NCBI GenBank assembly: GCA_019639135.1
Contig: JAHBSL010000007.1
Location: 1 to 64,000 of the forward strand
Direction of reading: 5' to 3'
DNA: 64,000 bases
Origin: Acidobacteriota bacterium
GTDB lineage: Bacteria; Acidobacteriota; Blastocatellia; Pyrinomonadales; Pyrinomonadaceae
Shown here: positions 17,835 to 26,069 of the stretch, piece after piece
Position numbering within the stretch: position 1 is the stretch's first letter
How the letters are laid out: the number at the start of each line of letters is the position of its first letter
Made by a program: the position numbers and the translations under genes
The notes under the pieces: generated by a model
What the model saw: only the letters and a program-made list of their open reading frames with translations
Databases searched by the model: none
Told to the model about the DNA's origin: nothing

Positions 17835-18722
17835 ATGTACAAGGTACTTTTTCTCATACTCGCGGCTCTTTTCGCATTCGGCTGCCAGGCCGAAGAGCCG
17901 CAGAAAACTTCTGAGACGGCAAAGCGCTATCCGCTTACAGGTAAGGTCATCTCTGTCGATAAATCGGCTAAAACGGCCCGTATCGAACACGAAGAGATCG
18001 TGGGCTTTATGGAAAAAATGACGATGGACTTCCCTATCCGCGAAGACTGGGTCTGGGAAGACCTTGTCCCCGGTGCCATCGTCTACGGCGAACTCGTTGT
18101 TGATAGCACCGCGAAGGACCCGTATTGGCTTGAGAAGATCAGCATCAGTGCGGCCCCGAATCCAGATATGCCGCAGCCCGAGATCAAAGAGCCCGAACAG
18201 GTCGGCAAAGAGGTCCCGAATTTTACTCTGACCGATCAGGACGGTAAGCGTATCAGCCTTCGCGATTACAAGGGCAAGGTCTTGGCGGTCACCTTCATCT
18301 ACCGCGAGTGCCCTCTGCCGGAGTTCTGTATCAAGATGTCGCGGAATTTTAGCGATGCGGCGCTCAAGCTTAACGCTGATGTCGAGAACAAGGACAAGAT
18401 CCGGCTTCTGAGCATATCTTTCGACCCCGAACGCGACACTCCGGCGAAGCTCCGCGAATACGGGATCGGCTATATGGGCAACCCGGAAAAGCCGGACTTC
18501 ACAGTCTGGCAACTGGCAGTCGGCCCCGATGCCGAGGTTCGAAAGGTGGCAGATTTCTTTGGCTTGAAATATGAGATCGACGAGCAGGACAAGGCCCAGT
18601 TCAACCACTCGTTGGTAACAGCCGTCATCGACCGTGAGGGTAAGGTCGCGAAGATGCTGCCGAGCAATCGCTGGTCGGCGGACGACCTGCTTCGCGAGGT
18701 CATGGCCGTCGCGAATAAATAG
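17835..18722 (+). CDS. CusF-like / SCO1-type copper protein fusion
   Basis: A 295-residue lipoprotein candidate (LAALFAFGCQAEEP). Residues of about 33-110 resemble the CusF copper-binding domain (YPLTGKVISVDKSAKTARIEHEEIVGFMEKMTM), in which Met and His residues bind copper. Residues of about 130-295 are a SCO1/SenC thioredoxin-like domain (NFTLTDQDGKRISLRDYKGK), with a cysteine pair in CPLPEFC and the distal His in FNHSLVT. The pair is CX5C instead of the classical CX3C. It probably delivers copper to cytochrome oxidase or handles periplasmic copper. The 3' end overlaps the convergent amidohydrolase by 23 bases. Confidence 0.88.
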   Translation: MYKVLFLILAALFAFGCQAEEPQKTSETAKRYPLTGKVISVDKSAKTARIEHEEIVGFMEKMTMDFPIREDWVWEDLVPGAIVYGELVVDSTAKDPYWLEKISISAAPNPDMPQPEIKEPEQVGKEVPNFTLTDQDGKRISLRDYKGKVLAVTFIYRECPLPEFCIKMSRNFSDAALKLNADVENKDKIRLLSISFDPERDTPAKLREYGIGYMGNPEKPDFTVWQLAVGPDAEVRKVADFFGLKYEIDEQDKAQFNHSLVTAVIDREGKVAKMLPSNRWSADDLLREVMAVANK

Positions 18723-19980
18723 GCTCGCCGTTCACGTAGGTCGCAAGCGTATCGCGGCCGCTTGAAGAGAACACCAGGGCGGCCTCGATGTCGCCGATCG
18801 GATTCTGTGCGGCAGCGTCGAGCGAAACGACGGCGAGATCTGCCTTCTTCCCCGGCTCGAGGCTGCCGATCTTGTCCTCCAATCCGAGAGCCTCGGCACC
18901 GCCAAGCGTCGCAGCTCGGAGCATCTCTCCCGGCCCGATGAACCGTTCGCTCCCCGGCCGATTTCTCGCGACAAGCGAAGCAAATCTCGATTCTTCCAAA
19001 ATATCGCAAAGATTGTTGCTGGCGACCGAATCGCTCCCGAGGCCTACGGCAATACCTGCATCGAGGAAACGCTCGAACGGCGCAAACCCATGGCCGAATT
19101 TCGCATTCGACTTCGGACAATGTGCGATGCGTGCGCCGTTTGCGGCAATACGCTCGATGTCCCGATCCGTCACGTCAACGCAATGCGCTAAGAGCGGACG
19201 GGCCGAGAGCACGCCGAGCCGCTCGAGATATTCGATCGTTGTGCAGTGCGGGCTTACCCACTCGACACCGAACCGCTCGTAAACTTCCGTAAAGAACCCC
19301 GTACCGCGGGTCATCAGCTCCGTTTCATTTGCCGACTCGGCCGCGTGAATGGTGATCGGGACTCGGTTGATGATCGAAAACTGAGCGATCATCTCAAAGA
19401 GCATGGAACCAACTGTATAAGGCGCGTGCGGCGAGAGCCCGACCGTGACCAGATTCGTCGCCTCGCCCCGAAGGCTTTCGAACTTGGCGTTCAGCTTCTT
19501 GAAGTCGTCCTCGGCCGTTCGGTTATCGGGGGAGAACTCCGTTTCTTGGAACACAATGCCGCGAAGCCCGGCTCGTTTCATCGCCCGAAGCCCCGCGTGG
19601 CCGCTCCGGCCGATATCTCCGAAACACGTAACGCCTGCCTCTCGTCCCTCTACAGCACCGAGAAACGCGGCTTCCTCGATCTCCTCATCGGACATCGCCG
19701 CCCGCAGATCGTTAAGCCTTAAAAGCCATGCCCGAAAGTCGTGCTCGACCTCATCGAGCCGCCCACGCATCGCCGTGATCTCAAGATGCGAATGGCAGTT
19801 GACGAAGCCCGGCAGGATAGCGGCCTTGCCGAATTCTGTAACCTCAGCGTTATCGAATTGCGCTTTGATGTCATCGAATGGCCCGACTGCGACGATGTCG
19901 GTGGCGTCGATCGCAATCGCTCCGTAATTGATCGGCTCGGACGTTATGGGTAAAACGTGGTCTGCGGTAAGGATCTTCAT
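18700..19980 (-). CDS. Amidohydrolase of the Atz/Trz (MtaD-like) family
   Basis: A 426-residue metal-dependent hydrolase. It shows the metal site HSHLE, then TVGLSPHAPYTV, IHAAES, LLAHCVDVTD, AHCPKSNAKFGHG and GLGSDSVASNN, the expected order for the Atz/Trz subfamily that includes 5'-methylthioadenosine/S-adenosylhomocysteine deaminases. The substrate is not settled by sequence alone. Its start overlaps the end position of the small lytic transglycosylase by 4 bases, so the two are co-translated. Confidence 0.85.
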   Translation of the reverse strand: MKILTADHVLPITSEPINYGAIAIDATDIVAVGPFDDIKAQFDNAEVTEFGKAAILPGFVNCHSHLEITAMRGRLDEVEHDFRAWLLRLNDLRAAMSDEEIEEAAFLGAVEGREAGVTCFGDIGRSGHAGLRAMKRAGLRGIVFQETEFSPDNRTAEDDFKKLNAKFESLRGEATNLVTVGLSPHAPYTVGSMLFEMIAQFSIINRVPITIHAAESANETELMTRGTGFFTEVYERFGVEWVSPHCTTIEYLERLGVLSARPLLAHCVDVTDRDIERIAANGARIAHCPKSNAKFGHGFAPFERFLDAGIAVGLGSDSVASNNLCDILEESRFASLVARNRPGSERFIGPGEMLRAATLGGAEALGLEDKIGSLEPGKKADLAVVSLDAAAQNPIGDIEAALVFSSSGRDTLATYVNGEPIYSRRP

Positions 19981-20555
19981 TTCGGGCGGTTAGGCGTGCT
20001 TGCCCGATAGCGTTCGAGGATCGACGAGACATATGCTCGGGTCGAAGCGATGCCGATACGTTCAATGAACTGCGTTTCCGTGACAGACGTTGCGTCAACG
20101 TCACGCGTCCATTCCTCGACCCGGCTCGGCCCCGCGTTATATGCGGCAAGCGTCATTGCCGTCTCGGCCGGTCGGCCACGGTAGCGTTCACGAAGCTTTT
20201 CGTAGTACCAGCAGCCGACCTGCAGGTTACGCTTCGGGTCGCTGAGTAGGCCTTCGACATCTTCGGCCGCCTGCCGCTGAAGCTCCGTCAAGCCCGTTTC
20301 CCTCGCCCATTCACGAGCAACGAGCGGCGTCACCTGCATCAGCCCGACCTCGCCCGCATCGCCCTTTGCACCGGAACGAAAATACGTCTCTTCATATATC
20401 AGGCTCCAAACGAGCTTTTCATCGATCCGGTAGATCCGGGCCTGCTGTTCGATAAGCGGGTCGTATCTATGCTCCCAATACTCGCGGAAAAAGTATGCCC
20501 CGACGGCCGCGATTACGGCCGCTATCATAAGGGAGGCGAGCAAGTATCTGAACAT
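19977..20555 (-). CDS. Small membrane-anchored lytic transglycosylase
   Basis: A 192-residue protein with an N-terminal membrane segment (LLASLMIAAVIAAVGAYFF) and one SLT domain: IDEKLVWSLIYEETYFRSGAKGDAGEVGLMQVTP, where the Glu-Glu in YEET provides the catalytic acid, then LAAYNAGPSRVEEW. It is the minimal form of the family of the large Slt at 15400. The pairing with an amidohydrolase by a 4-base overlap has no obvious metabolic logic. Confidence 0.88.
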   Translation of the reverse strand: MFRYLLASLMIAAVIAAVGAYFFREYWEHRYDPLIEQQARIYRIDEKLVWSLIYEETYFRSGAKGDAGEVGLMQVTPLVAREWARETGLTELQRQAAEDVEGLLSDPKRNLQVGCWYYEKLRERYRGRPAETAMTLAAYNAGPSRVEEWTRDVDATSVTETQFIERIGIASTRAYVSSILERYRASTPNRPK

Positions 20556-20623
20556 CGAGTGAAGGGCATTGGCGAACGCCGTGCCCGAAAATAGCTACGA
20601 AAACTGTTTCGGACCCGGCCCGA

Positions 20624-20830
20624 TCAGCTTCGGGTCTTTGCCCTCGTCCGCGTTCGACCGCGTCCGGGAATCTCCGCTTCCGGCTCGGCGAGGGAATACC
20701 GCTTTCCGCCATCACCCCGGCGGCCCGAGCGGACCATCTCGGCAAAGAGGTCAGTATCGTAATCCGCCTCGCGGGCCATCTCCTCGCGAATCGCGATCAA
20801 GATCTCAAGAAATTTAGAACGTCGGTACAT
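20624..20830 (-). CDS. Small conserved-looking hypothetical protein
   Basis: A 68-residue frame beginning MYRRSKFLEILIAIREEMAREADYD and continuing DLFAEMVRSG, then a basic tail rich in Arg and Lys. The helical first half with alternating hydrophobic residues, and its place in a minus-strand run 68 bases ahead of the lytic transglycosylase, make it likely to be real. There is no recognised domain and no function is assigned. Confidence 0.55.
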   Translation of the reverse strand: MYRRSKFLEILIAIREEMAREADYDTDLFAEMVRSGRRGDGGKRYSLAEPEAEIPGRGRTRTRAKTRS

Positions 20831-20863
20831 CTATTTGCGTCACGAGTTAGATCGGTTCTGGAG

Positions 20864-21268
20864 CTACGAATATGGGCTCAAATATAGCAAGCTTTCTGAA
20901 TCGATCAACCCTAGCTTGACCCGATCAAGAAATTCAATTCGGCCCAAAACATTTCGATCGAAATACTCTGACTCAGCAAAATACACGGTCGAAATCATGG
21001 TGATTCCGAGACATGTTAGCCTGAGCTCGTGGCCGTAAGCCGTGAATGACCAGGTTACTGTACCGATCTCTACTCCCAACCCGGAGTCAACGTCTATCCC
21101 TAAAGCCGAGCCATGAAGCCTTCGAAAGATACAATACGAAGCTCCGGTGTCGACTTTGGCAGTGATCTCCTCTGTCTCATCACCCCAAGAGAGCAGTAGG
21201 GGAACCGAAATGCCCGAAAGAGAAAGATCGTAAGAGTACACCCGTTCGAACTGTAGCGATTCGCTCAT
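20864..21268 (-). CDS. Retropepsin-like aspartic protease
   Basis: A 134-residue protein with the active-site motif AKVDTGASYCIF near residue 40 and a distal hydrophobic-Gly segment (RNVLGRIEFLDRVKLGLID), the pattern of bacterial clan AA single-lobe aspartic proteases that work as dimers. The ATG at 21268 is preferred over a start 12 bases upstream because it lies one base after the TAG stop of the upstream DUF5678-like gene, a typical coupling geometry. Confidence 0.75.
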   Translation of the reverse strand: MSESLQFERVYSYDLSLSGISVPLLLSWGDETEEITAKVDTGASYCIFRRLHGSALGIDVDSGLGVEIGTVTWSFTAYGHELRLTCLGITMISTVYFAESEYFDRNVLGRIEFLDRVKLGLIDSESLLYLSPYS

Positions 21269-21269
21269 T

Positions 21270-21614
21270 CTACCAACCACCGAACGGAAATTCCTCTGCC
21301 TTTATCCTCTCAAGAAACGGAAACTTAATACCTTTCATTTTCGCCTCAGTGTGAACTGCATGGCCATCAGGCCCATGGGCGATCAACGTATCTCCATCCA
21401 AGCAAACCCATTGGCCGTCGTATTCCTTCTTGTTCTTTTAGATCCAAAGCCGAGCTCGCCTGTGTCGTTCGATCTGACCGGCGGTATCACCGTTTGTAGG
21501 TTCTGCGTATTGGGCACCCCCCGGACTTTCACCAACGATACGAAGGAACTTCTGACGCTCACTCGGCGGCAACGCCTTGAAAGATTTTGCAAGTTGTTCA
21601 GCGGTTTCGATCAT
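21270..21614 (-). pseudogene. DUF5678-like small protein interrupted by an in-frame stop
   Basis: Reading from ATG at 21614 gives MIETAEQLAKSFKALPPSER, then QKFLRIVGES, ending ...RRARLWI at a TAA. The same frame then continues without shift as KNKKEYDGQWVCLDGD, then TLIAHGPDGHAVH, then FPFLERIKAEEFPFGGW and TAG. The second part matches the core of the DUF5678 family as I remember it (WV.LDGD.L.AHG.....V). The TAA sits exactly where a Lys (AAA) would fit the WIKKNKK sequence. So one base change, real or a sequencing error, splits a gene of about 114 residues that is coupled to the aspartic protease downstream. Confidence 0.75.
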
Positions 21615-21646
21615 TGTACGCACCACCGGAAATCTTAACATCATTC

Positions 21647-22807
21647 TCACGCCAACGCGCCGCGCAATTTCTCCATCGCTCCATCCAGGATCGCATCTTC
21701 GCGGGCGATGCAGATGCGGACGTGGGCGTCCCACGCGTCGCCATCGGCAAAGGCCGAACCGGGCGTCATCCCGACCCCGGCATCGCGCATCAGCATTTCG
21801 TTGAATGCGATGGCGTCGTCAAATTTCTCGGGGATCCGTGCCCAGATGTAGAACGCCGAGCCCGAGTCATAGATCTTGAACCCGAGGTCCTTGAGTCCCG
21901 CCGAGAACTTCACCCGCTTTGCGTCAAACTTGTCGCGAAGCCGCGTGTAATAGTCACTGTCTGCCATAAGCACGCGAGCAAGTGCAGCCTGCAGCGGCGT
22001 CGCAGGGCAAACGTAGATGACGTTCGCCGCGTTGTTGATCGGTGCGATCAATTCGCCCTTGCCGAAGGCATAACCAAGCCGCCAACCGGAGATGTTCCAT
22101 GACTTCGAGAACGAATTGACCGTTATCGTCCGCTCGTGCATTTCGGGCAGCGAGGCGATCGGCGTATGCGGGTTCTCTCCGACGACATAGTGCTCGTAAA
22201 CCTCGTCCGAAACGACGAGCAGATCGAGATTCTTGGCGACATCCGCAACGGCCTCAAGCTCCGTCTGCGACATCACCTTTCCGCTCGGGTTTGCCGGCGA
22301 GCAAACGATGATCATCCGAAGCGGAAACTCGCTCCTGTCCTTGAGTTCCCGGCACCTCCGGAGCAATGCATCCTTTTCGAACGTCAAATTCTCATCAAGT
22401 TCGAACCGCTCGGTCCGGCCGCCAAATTCGTCAATGATCCGCTTGTGATAAGGATAATACGGCTCGAAAACAAGTGCCGACTTTCCCCGAAGATACGACT
22501 GCGCAATGCCGATCAGCGCCCCCGTTCCGCCGTTCGTTATCATCAGTTCGAACGGCCGAGCGTCGGTATCGACCTCGATCCCGTTGTACTTCGCTATCTT
22601 CTCTGCGACCGCCTTGCGGAGGTTTGTGTCGCCCTCGCTCCCGCCGTAGTGGTTCTGGCTGGCGGCGATTATTGCAGCGGCCTCAGCCGCCAGCCGCGGA
22701 TCGATCGGCAGCTCCGATTGCCCCTGAACAAGGTTACCGCTCGGCGGCACAAGCCGCGTTATCGCCCTGATATCCGGCTTTACTTTCTTAACACTTGGTT
22801 CTGACAT
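21647..22807 (-). CDS. PLP-dependent aminotransferase, class I/II
   Basis: A 386-residue cytoplasmic enzyme of the aspartate aminotransferase fold-type I group. It has the N-terminal segment QGQSELPIDPR, the HYGGSEGDTNLRKAVAEK region, NGGTGALIG, CSPANPSGKV, SDEVYEHYV and the PLP-binding SFSKSWNISGWRLGY, with the Schiff-base Lys in SFSKS. The exact amino-acid substrate cannot be read from sequence. Its start lies 38 bases from the divergent P450 gene. Confidence 0.88.
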   Translation of the reverse strand: MSEPSVKKVKPDIRAITRLVPPSGNLVQGQSELPIDPRLAAEAAAIIAASQNHYGGSEGDTNLRKAVAEKIAKYNGIEVDTDARPFELMITNGGTGALIGIAQSYLRGKSALVFEPYYPYHKRIIDEFGGRTERFELDENLTFEKDALLRRCRELKDRSEFPLRMIIVCSPANPSGKVMSQTELEAVADVAKNLDLLVVSDEVYEHYVVGENPHTPIASLPEMHERTITVNSFSKSWNISGWRLGYAFGKGELIAPINNAANVIYVCPATPLQAALARVLMADSDYYTRLRDKFDAKRVKFSAGLKDLGFKIYDSGSAFYIWARIPEKFDDAIAFNEMLMRDAGVGMTPGSAFADGDAWDAHVRICIAREDAILDGAMEKLRGALA

Positions 22808-22845
22808 AAGCTATAAAAATATCAGGTTAAGGGGATTTTTTCTAA

Positions 22846-24213
22846 ATGGCTGTATTTCCTCAGGTAGAGAACCGGCGAACCGAACCTCCTGGCGCAAGGC
22901 CCAGCCTTATCGGCGGGCATATCCGGCAGTTCATGGCCGACCGGATAGGTTTTCTTGAACGGCAGGCGCAATACGGCGACGTTTCCGGTTTCCGGCTCGG
23001 TAAGCAACTCGCTTTCCTCGTCAATCATCCTTCGCATATTCGTGACCTTTTAGTCGTAAGTGCCCACAAGTTCGAAAAAGGGCGAGCTCTGCAAAGGGCC
23101 AAAGTGCTTCTTGGCGAAGGCTTGCTTACAAGCGAACACAGTTTCCATCTTCGCCAGCGGCGAATGATCCAGCCTGTGTTTCACCGCGATCGGATCGAAG
23201 CGTATTCCCGCGTTATGGTCGAATACGCGGAAATGATGTCCGGCAGTTGGGAGTCCGGTGGTGTTCGCGACATCGACCGCGACATGATGCACCTGACAAT
23301 GCAGGTAGTTGCACGGACCCTTTTTGGGGCTAACGTCGACGATGAAGCAGACGAGATCGGAGAGGCGCTTTCGGCCGTCATCGGACTTTTCAACTTCCTA
23401 TTGCTTCCTTATTCAGAATGGCTCTCCAAGCTTCCGATTCCCCAAGCTCGCCGTTTCAAGCGGGCGAGTATCACCCTCGACCGAGTGATCTATAGGCTGA
23501 TCGAGGACCGAAGGCGTTCGAACTCCGACCGCGATGACCTGCTCTCTCTTTTGCTTGCGGCTCATGACGAGGACGATGGCACTTCGATGAACGACAAACA
23601 GGTCCGCGACGAGGCTCTCACCCTATTCCTCGCCGGGCATGAAACAACGGCAAACGCGCTGACGTGGACATGGTTCCTCCTTTCACAGCACCCCGATCAT
23701 TCGGCAAGGCTGCACGACGAACTCGACCAAGTCCTCGGCGAACGTGCGCCCACATTTGCGGATATTCCGCAGCTCCGTTTTACAGAGGCGGTTCTTGCCG
23801 AATCCATGCGCCTTTTCCCGCCCGCATGGACGATCGGCCGAACGGCTATCGAAGACCACGAGTTTGACGGTTTTCAGACGCCGAAGGGCTCTGTTGTTTT
23901 GGCCAGCCAATGGGTGATGCATCGCGATGAGAGGTTTTGGCCGAATGCGGGCGAATTCATCCCCGACAGATGGACAACTATGTCGGTAAAAGAAGCCACC
24001 CAGCGATTCATATATTTTCCTTTCGGGGGCGGCGTTCGCCGCTGCATCGGCGAAGGTTTCGCTTGGACGGAAAGTGTATTGCTTCTTGCGACGATGGCAC
24101 GACGATGGGAAATGGAACTCGTTCCCGATCAGGCCGTTTCAGCCAGGCCATTGATCACGCTCCGGCCACGGAACGGACTGAAAATGCGGGTGATTGCACG
24201 CCAAACCCCTTAG
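22846..24213 (+). CDS. Cytochrome P450
   Basis: A 455-residue soluble-type P450 monooxygenase. The I-helix oxygen-binding motif is AGHETTANAL (near residue 265), the K-helix ExxR is ESMR, and the haem-thiolate loop is FGGGVRRCIGEGFAWTE, whose Cys ligates the haem. There is no membrane anchor at the N-terminus. No dedicated ferredoxin or reductase gene is adjacent. The substrate is unknown. The 3' end overlaps the convergent VOC gene by 4 bases. Confidence 0.95.
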   Translation: MAVFPQVENRRTEPPGARPSLIGGHIRQFMADRIGFLERQAQYGDVSGFRLGKQLAFLVNHPSHIRDLLVVSAHKFEKGRALQRAKVLLGEGLLTSEHSFHLRQRRMIQPVFHRDRIEAYSRVMVEYAEMMSGSWESGGVRDIDRDMMHLTMQVVARTLFGANVDDEADEIGEALSAVIGLFNFLLLPYSEWLSKLPIPQARRFKRASITLDRVIYRLIEDRRRSNSDRDDLLSLLLAAHDEDDGTSMNDKQVRDEALTLFLAGHETTANALTWTWFLLSQHPDHSARLHDELDQVLGERAPTFADIPQLRFTEAVLAESMRLFPPAWTIGRTAIEDHEFDGFQTPKGSVVLASQWVMHRDERFWPNAGEFIPDRWTTMSVKEATQRFIYFPFGGGVRRCIGEGFAWTESVLLLATMARRWEMELVPDQAVSARPLITLRPRNGLKMRVIARQTP

Positions 24214-24572
24214 CTTACAAAACCCTCCGGATAGTAGATCAATTCAACGATCTGCCCGCCTACGCCTTTCGTGTAAAAGGACGACGTCCCGTCGCGGTGC
24301 GGCTTGATCGGCCGGCCTTCTTTTTTCGCTGCGGCCTCGAGTTCCGCCATCGTTTCGACCCGCATCGCAATGTGAGGAGGATGTTTTGAACCCGGCGGCA
24401 AAAGTGCGATCCCAAAGCCCTTCGCATCGCGGACCATTGCCCAATCCTCGAACAGCGATTCGACCGCAAAGCCGAGCCGCTTGTATTCCTCGACGTCCCT
24501 TTCCAGGTCCTCGCTCTTGACCGCAATATGATCGACAGCACCGGTAAATCTTAGATCACCCATTTCATTCAC
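24210..24572 (-). CDS. VOC-family (glyoxalase-like) protein
   Basis: A 120-residue protein made of one vicinal-oxygen-chelate module: FTGAVDHIAVKSEDLERDVEEYKRLGF, GFGIALLPPGS, HIAMRVETMAELE and the C-terminal GVGGQIVELIYYPEG with a likely metal-binding Glu. Such proteins range from glyoxalase I to dioxygenases and resistance proteins, and the sequence does not decide. It is monocistronic and convergent with the P450. Confidence 0.8.
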   Translation of the reverse strand: MNEMGDLRFTGAVDHIAVKSEDLERDVEEYKRLGFAVESLFEDWAMVRDAKGFGIALLPPGSKHPPHIAMRVETMAELEAAAKKEGRPIKPHRDGTSSFYTKGVGGQIVELIYYPEGFVS

Positions 24573-24701
24573 CTCTAGTTAGATTCTATCAAATGCCGTA
24601 CTGCTTTCGTCGGCGTCCGCGGTGTCGGTTATTATAGGTTTTTGGTTAATGCGGCAAGCTGATCATTCATTGGTCGCATCTCACAATCCGAAATAGCTTT
24701 T

Positions 24702-26069
24702 ATGCCCAACATCGTTTTCCGGTTGCTCATCGCCATTTTCCTGTTAGGAATCGGGTTTGTTTTTCACCTTTGCGGTCAGACTTCGTCAACCGAATTTCAT
24801 GAAGGAACTACCGGTTATTCGGTCGATTTCGGCGGGCCACCGGAGTACCGCGAGTATATTTCGTTCGTTTCCGGAGCCTACAAATTTTCTGGTAATGTTC
24901 TCGATTGGGAAGATACGGTCGGGCGAATGCGTATCGCAAGCCTCTTCGTTGAACGCGACCGCCTCCTGCTGCCGCCAGCTCAGCGCCGCCAAAGTTATAC
25001 GGCTTTTTTGACCTACGCGCGAAAGGAAATGAGCAAAGATGGGCTGACCATCTCAGAAAGGCCGTTCAATTTCGCTGGATTTGCGGGAGTTGAAATGCGT
25101 TCGAGCGGCAAGGTTGAGTTGATCGAGCGGTCATTTTTTTTCAATGGTCAATTGGTGATTGTCTCGGCTTTCAATGAGAAAAGCGGAACGCTTGATGAAC
25201 TCACGGCCCGCGTCGATTCGTTCCGCGAGTTGACCGAGAATGAGCGAATAATCGCCCTAATCGATGCGTACTCGCCTTTGCCGCTTCCTAGAACCGCTCC
25301 GGCCAGTTTCGCATCGACGGACGTCTTCGAGCATCGGCTGAAAGGGCCAGTCGCCGTTGTACGCGAGTTCAAACGAAAAGATCCAAGTGACGAACCGGAG
25401 TTTTCTATCGAGTACCGGTATGACAGAAGTGGATTTCTTTCGATCGAGGTCGCCTTTTCCGGCGGCCTTCCCGAGGTGATAACTTCCTGGGGATGGGTCA
25501 ATGGCAATCGTGCGAATCGGCAGGCCTCCGTGCCGGTTCATCTTGACGGCTACCGCGTTCTCTCTGGGAGAATGATAGTTTCAGGTGCATATGGCCCTGG
25601 CGACGGCGATGATGTAGATGTGCGATTTGGCGTAATGGTCGAGACTGAATTCGATGACTTCGCGAGGCCCATAAAGCGAAAAAACATTTCAAATACCGGC
25701 GACCTCGTTTCGATCATTAACTACAAGTACCTTGGAAACACCATCGAGCGCCATGAAACCGATGCTTCCGGCGGCTTTATCAGTTCTCTACGCCAGGTCT
25801 TTGACACAGATGGAATTCTCATCCAAGAGCTTTCACTGTCAGACAGAGGTGATCCGTCACTACCCCGTTTTTTCGAATACAAAAACGATGAACGCGGGAA
25901 CTGGATAGAAAGAACTGTTTACGTAGAAACCGGACGGGGCAGAACACGCAAAAGGCGTGTTGTTGAGATCAACACACGTGAAATTCAGTACCACGTTGAG
26001 CAAAACAGGTCCGTTGCACGTCAGGCGTCACACGATCTGAGAGAATCCTGTTGTCCAGAGTTTTTATGA
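24702..26069 (+). CDS. Secreted protein of unknown function
   Basis: A 455-residue protein with a signal peptide (MPNIVFRLLIAIFLLGIGFVF...CGQ). No family is recognised. The first half (FNFAGFAGVEMRSSGKVELIERSFFFNGQLVIVSAF) looks like a compact alpha/beta domain. The second half is rich in beta strands with YRYDRSGFLSIEV, FDDFARPIKRKN and YKNDERGNWIERTVY, which recall RHS/YD-like repeats found in many bacterial extracellular proteins. It overlaps the next gene by 4 bases (ATGA), so it heads the plus-strand operon 24.7-30.6 kb. Confidence 0.7.
   Translation: MPNIVFRLLIAIFLLGIGFVFHLCGQTSSTEFHEGTTGYSVDFGGPPEYREYISFVSGAYKFSGNVLDWEDTVGRMRIASLFVERDRLLLPPAQRRQSYTAFLTYARKEMSKDGLTISERPFNFAGFAGVEMRSSGKVELIERSFFFNGQLVIVSAFNEKSGTLDELTARVDSFRELTENERIIALIDAYSPLPLPRTAPASFASTDVFEHRLKGPVAVVREFKRKDPSDEPEFSIEYRYDRSGFLSIEVAFSGGLPEVITSWGWVNGNRANRQASVPVHLDGYRVLSGRMIVSGAYGPGDGDDVDVRFGVMVETEFDDFARPIKRKNISNTGDLVSIINYKYLGNTIERHETDASGGFISSLRQVFDTDGILIQELSLSDRGDPSLPRFFEYKNDERGNWIERTVYVETGRGRTRKRRVVEINTREIQYHVEQNRSVARQASHDLRESCCPEFL

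Noticed and set aside
17805-18608. A minus-strand frame of 267 codons opposite the SCO gene
   Set aside because: The plus-strand frame has clear CusF and SCO motifs; the opposite frame has none.
21351-21638. A plus-strand frame of 95 codons
   Set aside because: It is antisense to the DUF5678-like gene, whose two halves make a recognisable protein.
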